Below, piece after piece: positions 14,926-21,229 of a stretch of 21,229 nt of DNA. Position 1 is the first letter of the stretch. Each line of letters starts with the position of its first letter. The translations under genes were made by a program, and so were the position numbers. Below the pieces are notes generated by a model, which was given only the letters and a program-made list of their open reading frames with translations, searched no databases and was not told where the DNA came from. Source of the DNA: a virus; IMG/VR virus record IMGVR_UViG_3300021180_000123, positions 1-21,229 of that record. The stretch is one strand, 5' to 3'.

Positions 14926-15582
14926 ATGGCTATTGGCTTTGACCACGAAACAAATGGACCCAACGGAGCGACAACTTCTCCGCAAACGTTCTCTCATACC
15001 ACCTCTGGAAGTAATCGATTCCTTTTTGTGGCGACAACACAGGCAGTCGAGGGGGCTGATGACATTAGCGCGATGACCTATAATAGTGTCACGATGACAA
15101 AGATAGCCGGTATTCAGTGCCCCTCAGACCGTTTCATAGGACTATGGGGTCTTGTTAATCCAGCCTCTGGATCTAATACAGTTAGTATTACATTCAGTGG
15201 TAACTTCATGACAGCTTATGCTGTCTCATATACTGGAGCCAAACAATCTGCACAGCCTGATAGCTCTAATTCAACAACTACAGGAGCCTCAACCTCTTTC
15301 ACGATGTCCACTACAGTAGTTGCCGCCAACTGCTGGACTATGTGCTATGCCAACAACACTAACCGGAACTCGACCGTCGGGGCCAGTACTACTAATCGCG
15401 CCCCCTCCACCGCCAACACAGACGCTGCCACCTTTGGTGACAGCAACACAACGGTAGGTACGGGTAGTCAATCGCTTAACTTTACCGCCGCAGCTGGAGC
15501 AGGTGCTTGGGGTGGTATTATGGCCTCACTAGCGCCCTTCGTCGCAGTAACAGTTAACAGTAACTTCCTCGCATTCATGTGA
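14926..15582 (+). CDS. Beta-sandwich surface protein
   Basis: A 218-residue protein resembling a single jelly-roll-like domain widespread in phage and bacterial surface proteins: SNRFLFVATTQ, then AMTYNSVTMTKI, RFIGLWGLVNPASGSNTVSI and MTAYAVSYTGAKQ, in the usual strand order of that family. The C-terminal part (about 130-218) is Ser/Thr/Asn-rich and ends with a hydrophobic strand pair. It could be a fibre tip or a carbohydrate-binding accessory. There is no signal peptide, so it should be virion-bound rather than secreted. It starts three bases after the previous TGA and lacks an SD. Confidence 0.6.
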   Translation: MAIGFDHETNGPNGATTSPQTFSHTTSGSNRFLFVATTQAVEGADDISAMTYNSVTMTKIAGIQCPSDRFIGLWGLVNPASGSNTVSITFSGNFMTAYAVSYTGAKQSAQPDSSNSTTTGASTSFTMSTTVVAANCWTMCYANNTNRNSTVGASTTNRAPSTANTDAATFGDSNTTVGTGSQSLNFTAAAGAGAWGGIMASLAPFVAVTVNSNFLAFM

Positions 15583-15584
15583 AT

Positions 15585-15866
15585 ATGGAACCAGTAATAT
15601 CAGAATCAGCCGGTATGGAGAGGAGTCTGGGCCGAGTTGAGGGCAAGTTAGACCTTGCGTTGACTGCGATTTCAGCGCTTGGGGCTTCGTTTGATGCCCT
15701 AGAAAAAGGTAGACTTTCTCGTCTTGAGGTTCAATTTGCAACCATGGAAACCACACTAAGAGTAGAGGCCAAATCAACAGCAACACGTAATGCCGTGCTT
15801 TGGTCTCTAGTTACCTCTTCGGTTTCAGGTATTGCTATATTGTTGGTGGTCCACTTCCTTGGTTGA
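15585..15866 (+). CDS. Coiled-coil protein with C-terminal membrane anchor (lysis accessory, XhlA-like)
   Basis: A 93-residue protein: residues about 10-68 form an amphipathic coiled coil (SLGRVEGKLDLALTAIS, LSRLEVQFATMETTLRVE) and residues about 69-92 a single hydrophobic membrane helix (AVLWSLVTSSVSGIAILLVV). This layout matches XhlA/haemolysin-type phage lysis accessory proteins, which sit in the membrane and work with a holin and endolysin. It lies directly before the endolysin. I chose ATG 15585, two bases after the previous TGA and with T at -1; GTG 15579 overlaps the previous gene. The stop TGA is embedded in the TTGACA of the endolysin promoter. Confidence 0.65.
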   Translation: MEPVISESAGMERSLGRVEGKLDLALTAISALGASFDALEKGRLSRLEVQFATMETTLRVEAKSTATRNAVLWSLVTSSVSGIAILLVVHFLG

Positions 15867-15891
15867 CATTTGGTGGCTTTAATGCTAGAAT
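15863..15891 (+). promoter_or_regulatory. Near-consensus sigma70-type promoter giving a leaderless endolysin transcript
   Basis: TTGACA (15863-15868), a 17-base spacer and TAGAAT (15886-15891), with just seven bases before ATG 15899. The expected start point is at or next to the A of the ATG, so the mRNA should have no leader. The -35 includes the TGA stop of the preceding gene. Confidence 0.8.
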
Positions 15892-15898
15892 GTAAGGT

Positions 15899-17062
15899 AT
15901 GTATCAAGTGGACCCCCTTAACACGCTCGGCCATACCGGCTTTATTGCCGTAGAACCAGTCCCAGCAGACTTTATAGCTGGTGGGGAAACTGGTATTCTG
16001 GAACAATCAAGGATCCCCAGTGGCAATTGGCAAACCTATCTCTCCCCCGGAAAACTCCAGAGATTCTTCTGGACATCTCCGGGAGGTATTCCTGCAAGTT
16101 TTGAAACTGATGCCTGCGTATCCTTCTCGGCCATTGACGCTGTACAAGCATACATGAATTGGATGTCTTCCAACGGCGGCTATTCACCCGACAACATAAG
16201 TTGGCTAAAAGAAAACGGATATTTTGATGTCAACGGACGAGTGAATCTATCTCCTCGTTTTATGGCAAAGGTGAGCAACACCACCACGGCGGGTAATTCT
16301 CTTCCAGCTGTTGCCAATGCACTCAGGACTTCGGGTGCAGTTCCAGTACTTAACTGGGATGCCCCACTCACAGAACTAGAGTCACTTGATGTAACCCAGA
16401 CAAACTGGTTTACTGCCGCATGGAACATTTACTATACTGATATCCCTTCTAACATCATCACCCTGGGATTGGAATTTGCAAAGCGTTTTGATGTGATGTA
16501 TGAGTGGATTGCATATCCGGCCGCACCACTTACCACTCCCCAGTTCTTAACCAAACTCCAGGTGGCACCTCTTCAGGTCGCCACAGCCGTATGTCCTCCC
16601 TGGAACACAGACCAGGTTATACTTGCTTGTGGGGCTGGAACCGCACATGCGACCCTTATGGATTCCATTGAACCTAATGGTGACTTTGATATCCGCGACC
16701 ACTACAACCCCTTTGACAAAAAACTCTCACCAGACTATACCATTACCTATGCAATGAGAATTGTCGTGGGTGAGAAACAACCAATTATTCCAACCCCAGT
16801 TTTCATACACCACTTTGCCCTGCCACTCTTCTTGGGACAAAGCGGGGTTGAGGTTGTTCACCTTCAAGATGCCCTTAAGGCGGATGGTGAGTTCCCAATG
16901 ATAGTTCTTTCTACCGGTTTTTATGGTCCGATAACCCAGGCGGCTGTTCTTGCGTTCCAACGCAAGTACCAGGTCGATACGCCACAAGCTCTTACGGAAT
17001 TGAACGGTACGAGGGTTGGGCCGAAGACAATTATTCAACTTAATAATCTTTTCAATAAATAA
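15899..17062 (+). CDS. Endolysin: papain-like (C1) cysteine peptidase with peptidoglycan-binding domain
   Basis: A 387-residue two-domain protein. Residues about 40-290 resemble a papain-like C1 peptidase: ETDACVSFSAIDAVQAYMNW gives the nucleophile Cys73 on its helix, AGTAHATLMD gives His250, and DHYNPF (Asn270) the third residue. Residues about 308-387 are a PG_binding_1 domain (GQSGVEVVHLQDAL, YGPITQAAVLAFQRKYQV, VGPKTIIQLN) that anchors enzymes to cell walls. There is no signal peptide, so release must depend on the neighbouring membrane proteins. The combination suggests cleavage of peptide cross-links in host peptidoglycan at the end of infection; a structural wall-degrading protein of the virion is the alternative. 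It has its own promoter with a leaderless start, and a TAATATG junction leads into the holin-like gene. Confidence 0.75.
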   Translation: MYQVDPLNTLGHTGFIAVEPVPADFIAGGETGILEQSRIPSGNWQTYLSPGKLQRFFWTSPGGIPASFETDACVSFSAIDAVQAYMNWMSSNGGYSPDNISWLKENGYFDVNGRVNLSPRFMAKVSNTTTAGNSLPAVANALRTSGAVPVLNWDAPLTELESLDVTQTNWFTAAWNIYYTDIPSNIITLGLEFAKRFDVMYEWIAYPAAPLTTPQFLTKLQVAPLQVATAVCPPWNTDQVILACGAGTAHATLMDSIEPNGDFDIRDHYNPFDKKLSPDYTITYAMRIVVGEKQPIIPTPVFIHHFALPLFLGQSGVEVVHLQDALKADGEFPMIVLSTGFYGPITQAAVLAFQRKYQVDTPQALTELNGTRVGPKTIIQLNNLFNK

Positions 17063-17063
17063 T

Positions 17064-17276
17064 ATGAATACAGCATTTTTAACTAATATCCACACGTACG
17101 TACAATTGGCAGTTGTTATTTCTGGGGCGCTTACAGCCTACCTTGGAATAGTTACACCGGGCGGTGAAGCCGCTGCCATAATTGGCGCAGTACTTGCCGG
17201 ACTTACCGTTTTCATTAACCAGAACCAAATCACCACCGCTACCGCAGCAGGAATGGCAGCAGCGAACAAAGGCTAA
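17064..17276 (+). CDS. Putative holin with two transmembrane helices
   Basis: A 70-residue protein with two hydrophobic segments, about 13-31 (VQLAVVISGALTAYLGIV) and about 36-52 (AAAIIGAVLAGLTVFI), separated by a short TPGGE turn, followed by a polar Thr/Ala/Gln tail. Two-helix hairpin proteins of this size next to an endolysin are typical class II holins, which form the inner-membrane lesion that times lysis. The start is in a TAATATG junction; a longer in-frame ATG at 17016 would lie inside the endolysin gene. The tail is not strongly basic, unlike many holins, so antiholin or membrane-anchored accessory remain possible. Confidence 0.65.
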   Translation: MNTAFLTNIHTYVQLAVVISGALTAYLGIVTPGGEAAAIIGAVLAGLTVFINQNQITTATAAGMAAANKG

Positions 17277-17277
17277 T

Positions 17278-17448
17278 ATGAGTAATGAATACGACAATAA
17301 TCCTAAGGCCGGAGATCCGGGAACTGAAACCGCTACGGCGGAAGGAATATTCACGGACCGCCCCGCGATGAAACGTAATAAATCAGCAGATCCTGAGGCT
17401 GACGCTTCGGGTGAAAAATACCTCGCAGACGAAGTAAAGTCAGGTTAA
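17278..17448 (+). CDS. Small hydrophilic hypothetical protein
   Basis: A 56-residue charged protein without membrane segments, rich in Asp, Glu, Lys, Ala and Asn and probably largely disordered. It begins at a TAATATG junction after the holin-like gene. It is not recognised and nothing in it hints at an enzyme. Position between the lysis and tail modules is its only context; a structural or lysis-regulating partner is conceivable. Confidence 0.55.
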   Translation: MSNEYDNNPKAGDPGTETATAEGIFTDRPAMKRNKSADPEADASGEKYLADEVKSG

Positions 17449-17453
17449 TATTT

Positions 17454-17834
17454 ATGGCGGAAGTTTCTACAGCCGCCCTTGCTGATCAGGCCATTACCGT
17501 AAAGTGGCCTTTTGATGCTGTATTTAAGAAGCACCTGTTAGATCTGATACATAGTTCCCAACCGGTCTTTGCGGGTGCGGTTGGGGGGTCCGTGGGTCTT
17601 CCTCGCGGCTGGAGTCTTTCTAGCCCAGGAACGGGTGATTATGTAGTAACACACAACCTAAACACCACTCAGTACTCCGTAGTAGCAACTCCACTAGAAA
17701 ATGACTTCACGAACTTCCAAACCATCTGTATGATTGCGACGGTGGGGGCGACCTCTTTTGAGGTATTAACTGGCAATACCCAGAACAATAATCTTGAAAA
17801 TCGAAGTTTTAACTTTATTCTCGCACTGAGTTAA
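17454..17834 (+). CDS. Small beta-rich putative binding protein
   Basis: A 126-residue protein. After a short helical N-terminus (KWPFDAVFKKHLLDLIHSSQ) come strands with the pattern GDYVVTHNLNTTQYSVVATP, then TICMIATVGATSFEVLTGN and NRSFNFILALS, which resembles the small beta-sandwich tip domains (H-type lectin-like) on many fibres. A virion-associated carbohydrate or receptor binder is therefore likely, though not shown. The start is five bases after the previous TAA with no SD. It runs into the next gene by a TAATATG junction. Confidence 0.6.
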   Translation: MAEVSTAALADQAITVKWPFDAVFKKHLLDLIHSSQPVFAGAVGGSVGLPRGWSLSSPGTGDYVVTHNLNTTQYSVVATPLENDFTNFQTICMIATVGATSFEVLTGNTQNNNLENRSFNFILALS

Positions 17835-17835
17835 T

Positions 17836-19755
17836 ATGCCCAAAGGAACGCAACCAACAGGATTAGGTACCGGCGATAGTGGTGCTAGTGGCGGCAGCGG
17901 AGCTGCTACCAATAGCATTGTTATTGACATGTCAGCAATGGGCGGACTTGCCGCTGGCTTCTGGGGCGATAGTGATCAGGCCGTTGCCCTTCCACAGCGG
18001 CGTATTCTGGTTAACGACACCAACACAAACCAATTAGCACAGGGCTTTTTCAACCCATGGATGAGGCAGGGCTACTTGTCCCCAACGGTAAGCACGCTCT
18101 CTACTATGGGCTATGTTAGTACACCTCCTACACTAGCGCTCACATCAGTCGAATATGATCCAGCTGCTGACACAATATACTGGGGCGAGGGAGGAGTAAA
18201 CGCCAGTGGAGGAAGTGGAATTTTTGACGCGGCCCCCAACGGGTCTATTCCGTCCTTTAATAACACTTCCGCCACTCGCGTCCACACCGTTGGAGCGGCC
18301 CTTGCTAACGTTAATATAATCGACCTTCAGGTTTACACTCTCAACGGCCTGAGAACCCTCTTCTACTCTTTTGGTTGGACAGCGAGCGGCGTTCAGAAGT
18401 CAGGAGTTGGGGCGACTGATCTAACCGGTACGCTTTCAGGCTCATCGTTTATAGATGGGTGGTCGGCTGGAACCGCTACATATAATGGATCTGATGTAAC
18501 AAATCCAATTACCACCCTTAAGTCTGCTGCCCCATTTCTTAGACTAGGTTCAAATGGTTTTATGTATATTATGGACGGCAGTTGGATACACCTCGTAGAT
18601 GGCACGACCATAGGGGGAACCGCAGGAACCATAACCGCCAACGTCTTTAATATTTCTCCAGTAGATTATATTGTAGACGCTATAGCATATAGACAACTAA
18701 TGTATCTAGCTTGTCAGTCTAGTGTGGTTGACCCACGCACAGCTGTGGGTACGGGTGTTAACTTCAGAACTGATTGCTATGTCACCGTATGGACTGAGAC
18801 AACAGTTACCACAAATCCCTCAACTAACATTGTAACAGACATCATCACCATTCCTGGCATTAAGTCAATCCAGAAGTTATATATCTCCCCCACAGATTCA
18901 TTAAGAATGATCTGTATAGCAGCCAATGGATTGACTCAAATTCGTGAATATAACGGAACTCAGTTTGCATTAGTTTGTGAACTGGGAGTTGGTGCGTCGC
19001 CCCAATACGCCGACTCACTTACAGTTGCAGAAAACCTAACGATGTGGATAGCTAATGATGGAACACTCTACGGTCATGGGATGGTCCTCGGGCAGTCACC
19101 TGAGGTACTTGGGAAAATAGGATCAATTGTTGCCCCGGGGGCTAACAATATCTTTCCGCAATACAATCTCCCACACACAGGAGCTATAATTTATGGAGCG
19201 GCCACTGAGTTCGGTGGTCCGACAAGCGGCTATAGACAAGACCTCCAAGGAGTAACGATCAGCTATTTAAACCCCCTCAACTCATTTACCTCGACAGCTG
19301 TAAAACTATATCCGTTCGATAAGGGAACGATTCAACTTGTAAACGGAGGGCCTACCACTCAGCAAAAAGCACTTGCCGGAAGTGTCTTTACTGGGGTACA
19401 CTTTCTTGAGTCTTCGACAGCAAGTTTCTATACGGGGACAAGGTTCATCTCCCAACTATCAACCGTAGCGTTCATCAACATCTTCCATGCTGCGGGAAAC
19501 AACAACTCACTGGCCACCACCTCTGCTACCGTCAATGTATACTTTAATGGCTCACAAACTGCCTGGGGTAGCGGGTTTAATATTACAGGTCTTGACATAA
19601 ACAAGGGATACAGGAGGCTAGAGATCAACCAGCCCTATGTCAATACGGTACAACTGGAGGTAACCTATAATACAGTAACAACCCTTAGCGACACCTTCGA
19701 CTTTCATCCCTACGTGGCGATTGTTTATTACAGCCCCACTAACACAAGGGGGTAA
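17836..19755 (+). CDS. Large beta-propeller-like tail protein, possible tail nozzle
   Basis: A 639-residue beta protein. After a disordered Gly/Ser/Thr start (about 1-30), the centre (about 100-440) shows repeated blade-like strand sets such as SVEYDPAADTIYWGEG, GFMYIMDGSWIHLVDG, DYIVDAIAYRQLMYLAC and LTMWIANDGTLYGHG, typical of a beta-propeller. The last 150 residues form another beta domain ending in YVAIVYYS. In T7-like and P22-like phages the nozzle protein next to the adaptor is a beta-propeller of roughly this size, and the adaptor-like gene lies directly downstream here. Nozzle is an inference from fold impression and neighbours; a fibre or surface protein is the alternative. Confidence 0.5.
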   Translation: MPKGTQPTGLGTGDSGASGGSGAATNSIVIDMSAMGGLAAGFWGDSDQAVALPQRRILVNDTNTNQLAQGFFNPWMRQGYLSPTVSTLSTMGYVSTPPTLALTSVEYDPAADTIYWGEGGVNASGGSGIFDAAPNGSIPSFNNTSATRVHTVGAALANVNIIDLQVYTLNGLRTLFYSFGWTASGVQKSGVGATDLTGTLSGSSFIDGWSAGTATYNGSDVTNPITTLKSAAPFLRLGSNGFMYIMDGSWIHLVDGTTIGGTAGTITANVFNISPVDYIVDAIAYRQLMYLACQSSVVDPRTAVGTGVNFRTDCYVTVWTETTVTTNPSTNIVTDIITIPGIKSIQKLYISPTDSLRMICIAANGLTQIREYNGTQFALVCELGVGASPQYADSLTVAENLTMWIANDGTLYGHGMVLGQSPEVLGKIGSIVAPGANNIFPQYNLPHTGAIIYGAATEFGGPTSGYRQDLQGVTISYLNPLNSFTSTAVKLYPFDKGTIQLVNGGPTTQQKALAGSVFTGVHFLESSTASFYTGTRFISQLSTVAFINIFHAAGNNNSLATTSATVNVYFNGSQTAWGSGFNITGLDINKGYRRLEINQPYVNTVQLEVTYNTVTTLSDTFDFHPYVAIVYYSPTNTRG

Positions 19756-19757
19756 AC

Positions 19758-19786
19758 TTGCATTATTAACCTACGTGTGGTATAAT
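19758..19786 (+). promoter_or_regulatory. Sigma70-type promoter of the adaptor gene, short leader
   Basis: TTGCAT (19758-19763), 17 bases, TATAAT (19781-19786), and 14 bases to ATG 19801. Transcription should begin near 19793, leaving about 8 nt of leader without an SD. It sits in the 45-base gap after the propeller gene, one of the few real gaps in the window. Confidence 0.7.
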
Positions 19787-19800
19787 TTGGCTTAAACACT

Positions 19801-21072
19801 ATGGCTGTAACAGTCGCTTCGCTGGTCAACGAGATGGATATGCACGTAGGTGATCAAACAACGAATCGTATTTCCGTTGCAAACCGATTACTTTACGCCA
19901 CGGAAGCAGTCATTTGGTTACAGGAGAAGCTCAAAAACGACCACAACGTAAGGACCTATACCTTCCCGTACGTTGATACAGTTAACTACTATCAGGTTAG
20001 CACTCCCCTATTTGACCTTTTAGATGGAGCTGACTTACGCAGAATGCAGGGTAAAAACTACCAATCCATGACTCACAAGTCTCCCAGGGAGCTCTCAGAG
20101 GAGATTTCACAGAGGATTTCGGGGGATGACTCATGGGCTATCGAGCGCCACGATGATAGTATTAATCTTGCTATCAATGCCAAGCCAAGGCATCAAGCTG
20201 TTACCATCGACAACTTTGATGGGGGTGTAGGAAACTGGGTAGGCGATGCGGTGAATTCCGATGTTTCGAACGTCGTCGTTGACTACAACACCTTCAACCA
20301 AGGTAATGCAAGTTTGAGATATGATGTTATTGTGGGCCAGTCTGGTAATCTTAGGACCACCATTACCTCAACTCTTATATCTGAAAACCTCAGCGCGATG
20401 TTTGATGTGGGGGTTTTCTTACTGGATGCATACATTCCCCAGAATGTCAACCCAGCCAACATCACATCCTATACATTATATTGGGGTAAGGATGCGTCTA
20501 ACTATTATACAGTTACTGTTACGGCTGACATTAATGGAAATGCCTTCGTCGCCAATAGCTGGTTCACCCTAGCATTTGATTGGGACGACGCCACCACAGT
20601 TGGCACCCCAGATCCTACAGGAACCATAAACACATACTGGAGAATAGACATGAACTTCAACGGAAGCTTGACAAGTGAAACCTTCTTCCATTACGACTTT
20701 TTCCGTGTTGCACAACCTGAAAACCTTACCCTGTTTTACATCAGCTGGTATGTTGGAACTAGTGCTACGGGAACTGAATTGACCGCCTTCACCAATACAT
20801 CCTATACTGATATACCATATTTCTCTGGATTATACGATCAGTATACAAAAGCAATAGGACATAAAATGGCAGAGTTTGCCTTTGCTGACCTTCGCCTAAA
20901 AGAAGAGTCTTTGGCTGAAGGGCAAAAGGCTGAGCAGAACTTCCTACGTGTTTACGCCATCTTCCCAACATCTATTACTAAGGAGGTTAAATCATTTAAA
21001 GTACACGGTATTAACTTTAGACAGCGCGGATTTAGTGCTGGTCGTTTCTTCCGAAATACTACTGAAAATTAA
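19801..21072 (+). CDS. Putative head-to-tail ring adaptor with inserted beta-sandwich domain
   Basis: A 423-residue protein. The N-terminal 130 residues (VASLVNEMDMHVGD, a helix IWLQEKLKND, and strands around YTFPYVDTVNYYQV) and the C-terminal helix pair (about 344-390, YDQYTKAIGHKMAEFAFADL, EGQKAEQNF) resemble the helical adaptor (tubular/gp4-like) that joins the portal to the tail nozzle of podoviruses. Between residues about 134 and 304 sits a distinct beta-sandwich (TIDNFDGGVGNWVGD at its start, FFHYDFFRV at its end) of the carbohydrate-binding-module or jelly-roll type. This insertion into a ring protein is unusual and would decorate the neck. The gene has its own promoter. Adaptor assignment is moderate; the insertion is clear from the changed composition. 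Confidence 0.5.
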   Translation: MAVTVASLVNEMDMHVGDQTTNRISVANRLLYATEAVIWLQEKLKNDHNVRTYTFPYVDTVNYYQVSTPLFDLLDGADLRRMQGKNYQSMTHKSPRELSEEISQRISGDDSWAIERHDDSINLAINAKPRHQAVTIDNFDGGVGNWVGDAVNSDVSNVVVDYNTFNQGNASLRYDVIVGQSGNLRTTITSTLISENLSAMFDVGVFLLDAYIPQNVNPANITSYTLYWGKDASNYYTVTVTADINGNAFVANSWFTLAFDWDDATTVGTPDPTGTINTYWRIDMNFNGSLTSETFFHYDFFRVAQPENLTLFYISWYVGTSATGTELTAFTNTSYTDIPYFSGLYDQYTKAIGHKMAEFAFADLRLKEESLAEGQKAEQNFLRVYAIFPTSITKEVKSFKVHGINFRQRGFSAGRFFRNTTEN

Positions 21073-21074
21073 TT

Positions 21075-21229
21075 ATGGCTGTCGCACCCACACAAGTAGG
21101 CTCTCTCTCAAGTACACTGAATGCTAACGCAGCACTTCAGGCACCAGGAACAATGGGCGGTGGTAATCCAGCACCCGCACCACAAAACACCGCTGTCTCT
21201 GGGGTTAGTACTACTAATAACACAGCCCC
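21075..21229 (+). CDS. Start of a gene running off the window (partial)
   Basis: An open frame starts with ATG 21075, two bases after the adaptor stop and with T before the ATG, and stays open to the window end (51 full codons). The visible N-terminus is Ala/Pro/Gly/Thr-rich and probably flexible (QAPGTMGGGNPAPAPQ). Its function cannot be told; another tail or internal virion protein is likely from its position. Confidence 0.7.
   Translation, partial: MAVAPTQVGSLSSTLNANAALQAPGTMGGGNPAPAPQNTAVSGVSTTNNTA

Noticed and set aside
14-21229. Reassigned stop codon (as in Gracilibacteria or some gut phages)
   Set aside because: TGA (7349, 14922, 15582, 15866), TAG (3415, 5611, 6763) and TAA all end genes just before the next start, so no stop is recoded.

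Overview
The window is a block of a tailed double-stranded DNA phage (or prophage) genome. All 29 genes I support lie on the + strand, tightly packed, in the classic order terminase, portal, scaffold, capsid, fibres, lysis, tail. A portal followed downstream by a probable ring adaptor and a beta-propeller protein that could be a tail nozzle, with no tape-measure, sheath or tail-tube gene in view, points to a short-tailed (podovirus-like) virion; that is an inference because the window ends inside the tail module. No integrase, repressor, tRNA, CRISPR array or replication gene is visible. TGA, TAG and TAA all end genes in clean contexts, so the standard or bacterial code applies. No close described relative is recognisable; the look of the fibre domains and the lack of Shine-Dalgarno (SD) sites would fit an uncultivated environmental host, but the host cannot be named.

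Layout. 14-2711: a small basic HExxH protein, a probable small terminase, a 46-residue protein and the large terminase. 2713-5928: a hypothetical protein, an HNH nuclease, the portal and a small protein. 5909-8376: a perfect sigma70-type promoter, a roughly 175-nt highly structured leader RNA, a scaffold-like protein, a decoration-like protein and the major capsid protein. 8473-9170: two small proteins and a DUF559-type nuclease. 9175-15582: a module of surface proteins (a 690-residue repeat fibre, a tandem pair of small paralogues, a beta-rich protein, a long coiled coil, a 660-residue fibre and a beta-sandwich protein). 15585-17276: a lysis cassette (coiled coil plus membrane anchor, papain-like endolysin with peptidoglycan-binding domain, two-helix holin). 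17278-21229: two small proteins, the beta-propeller protein, the adaptor with an inserted jelly-roll-like domain, and the start of another gene.

The most unusual signal is how genes are started. SD sequences are almost absent; 25 of 29 chosen starts have T immediately before ATG; ten junctions are exactly TAATATG (stop, one T, start), and the same heptamer sits at 8469-8475 where no gene ends. Three promoters place the -10 box only 7 to 14 nt before the ATG, so their transcripts should be leaderless or nearly so. By contrast the capsid operon promoter makes a long folded leader. Together these suggest an SD-independent, leaderless and reinitiation-based expression programme with one special RNA-controlled operon for head assembly.
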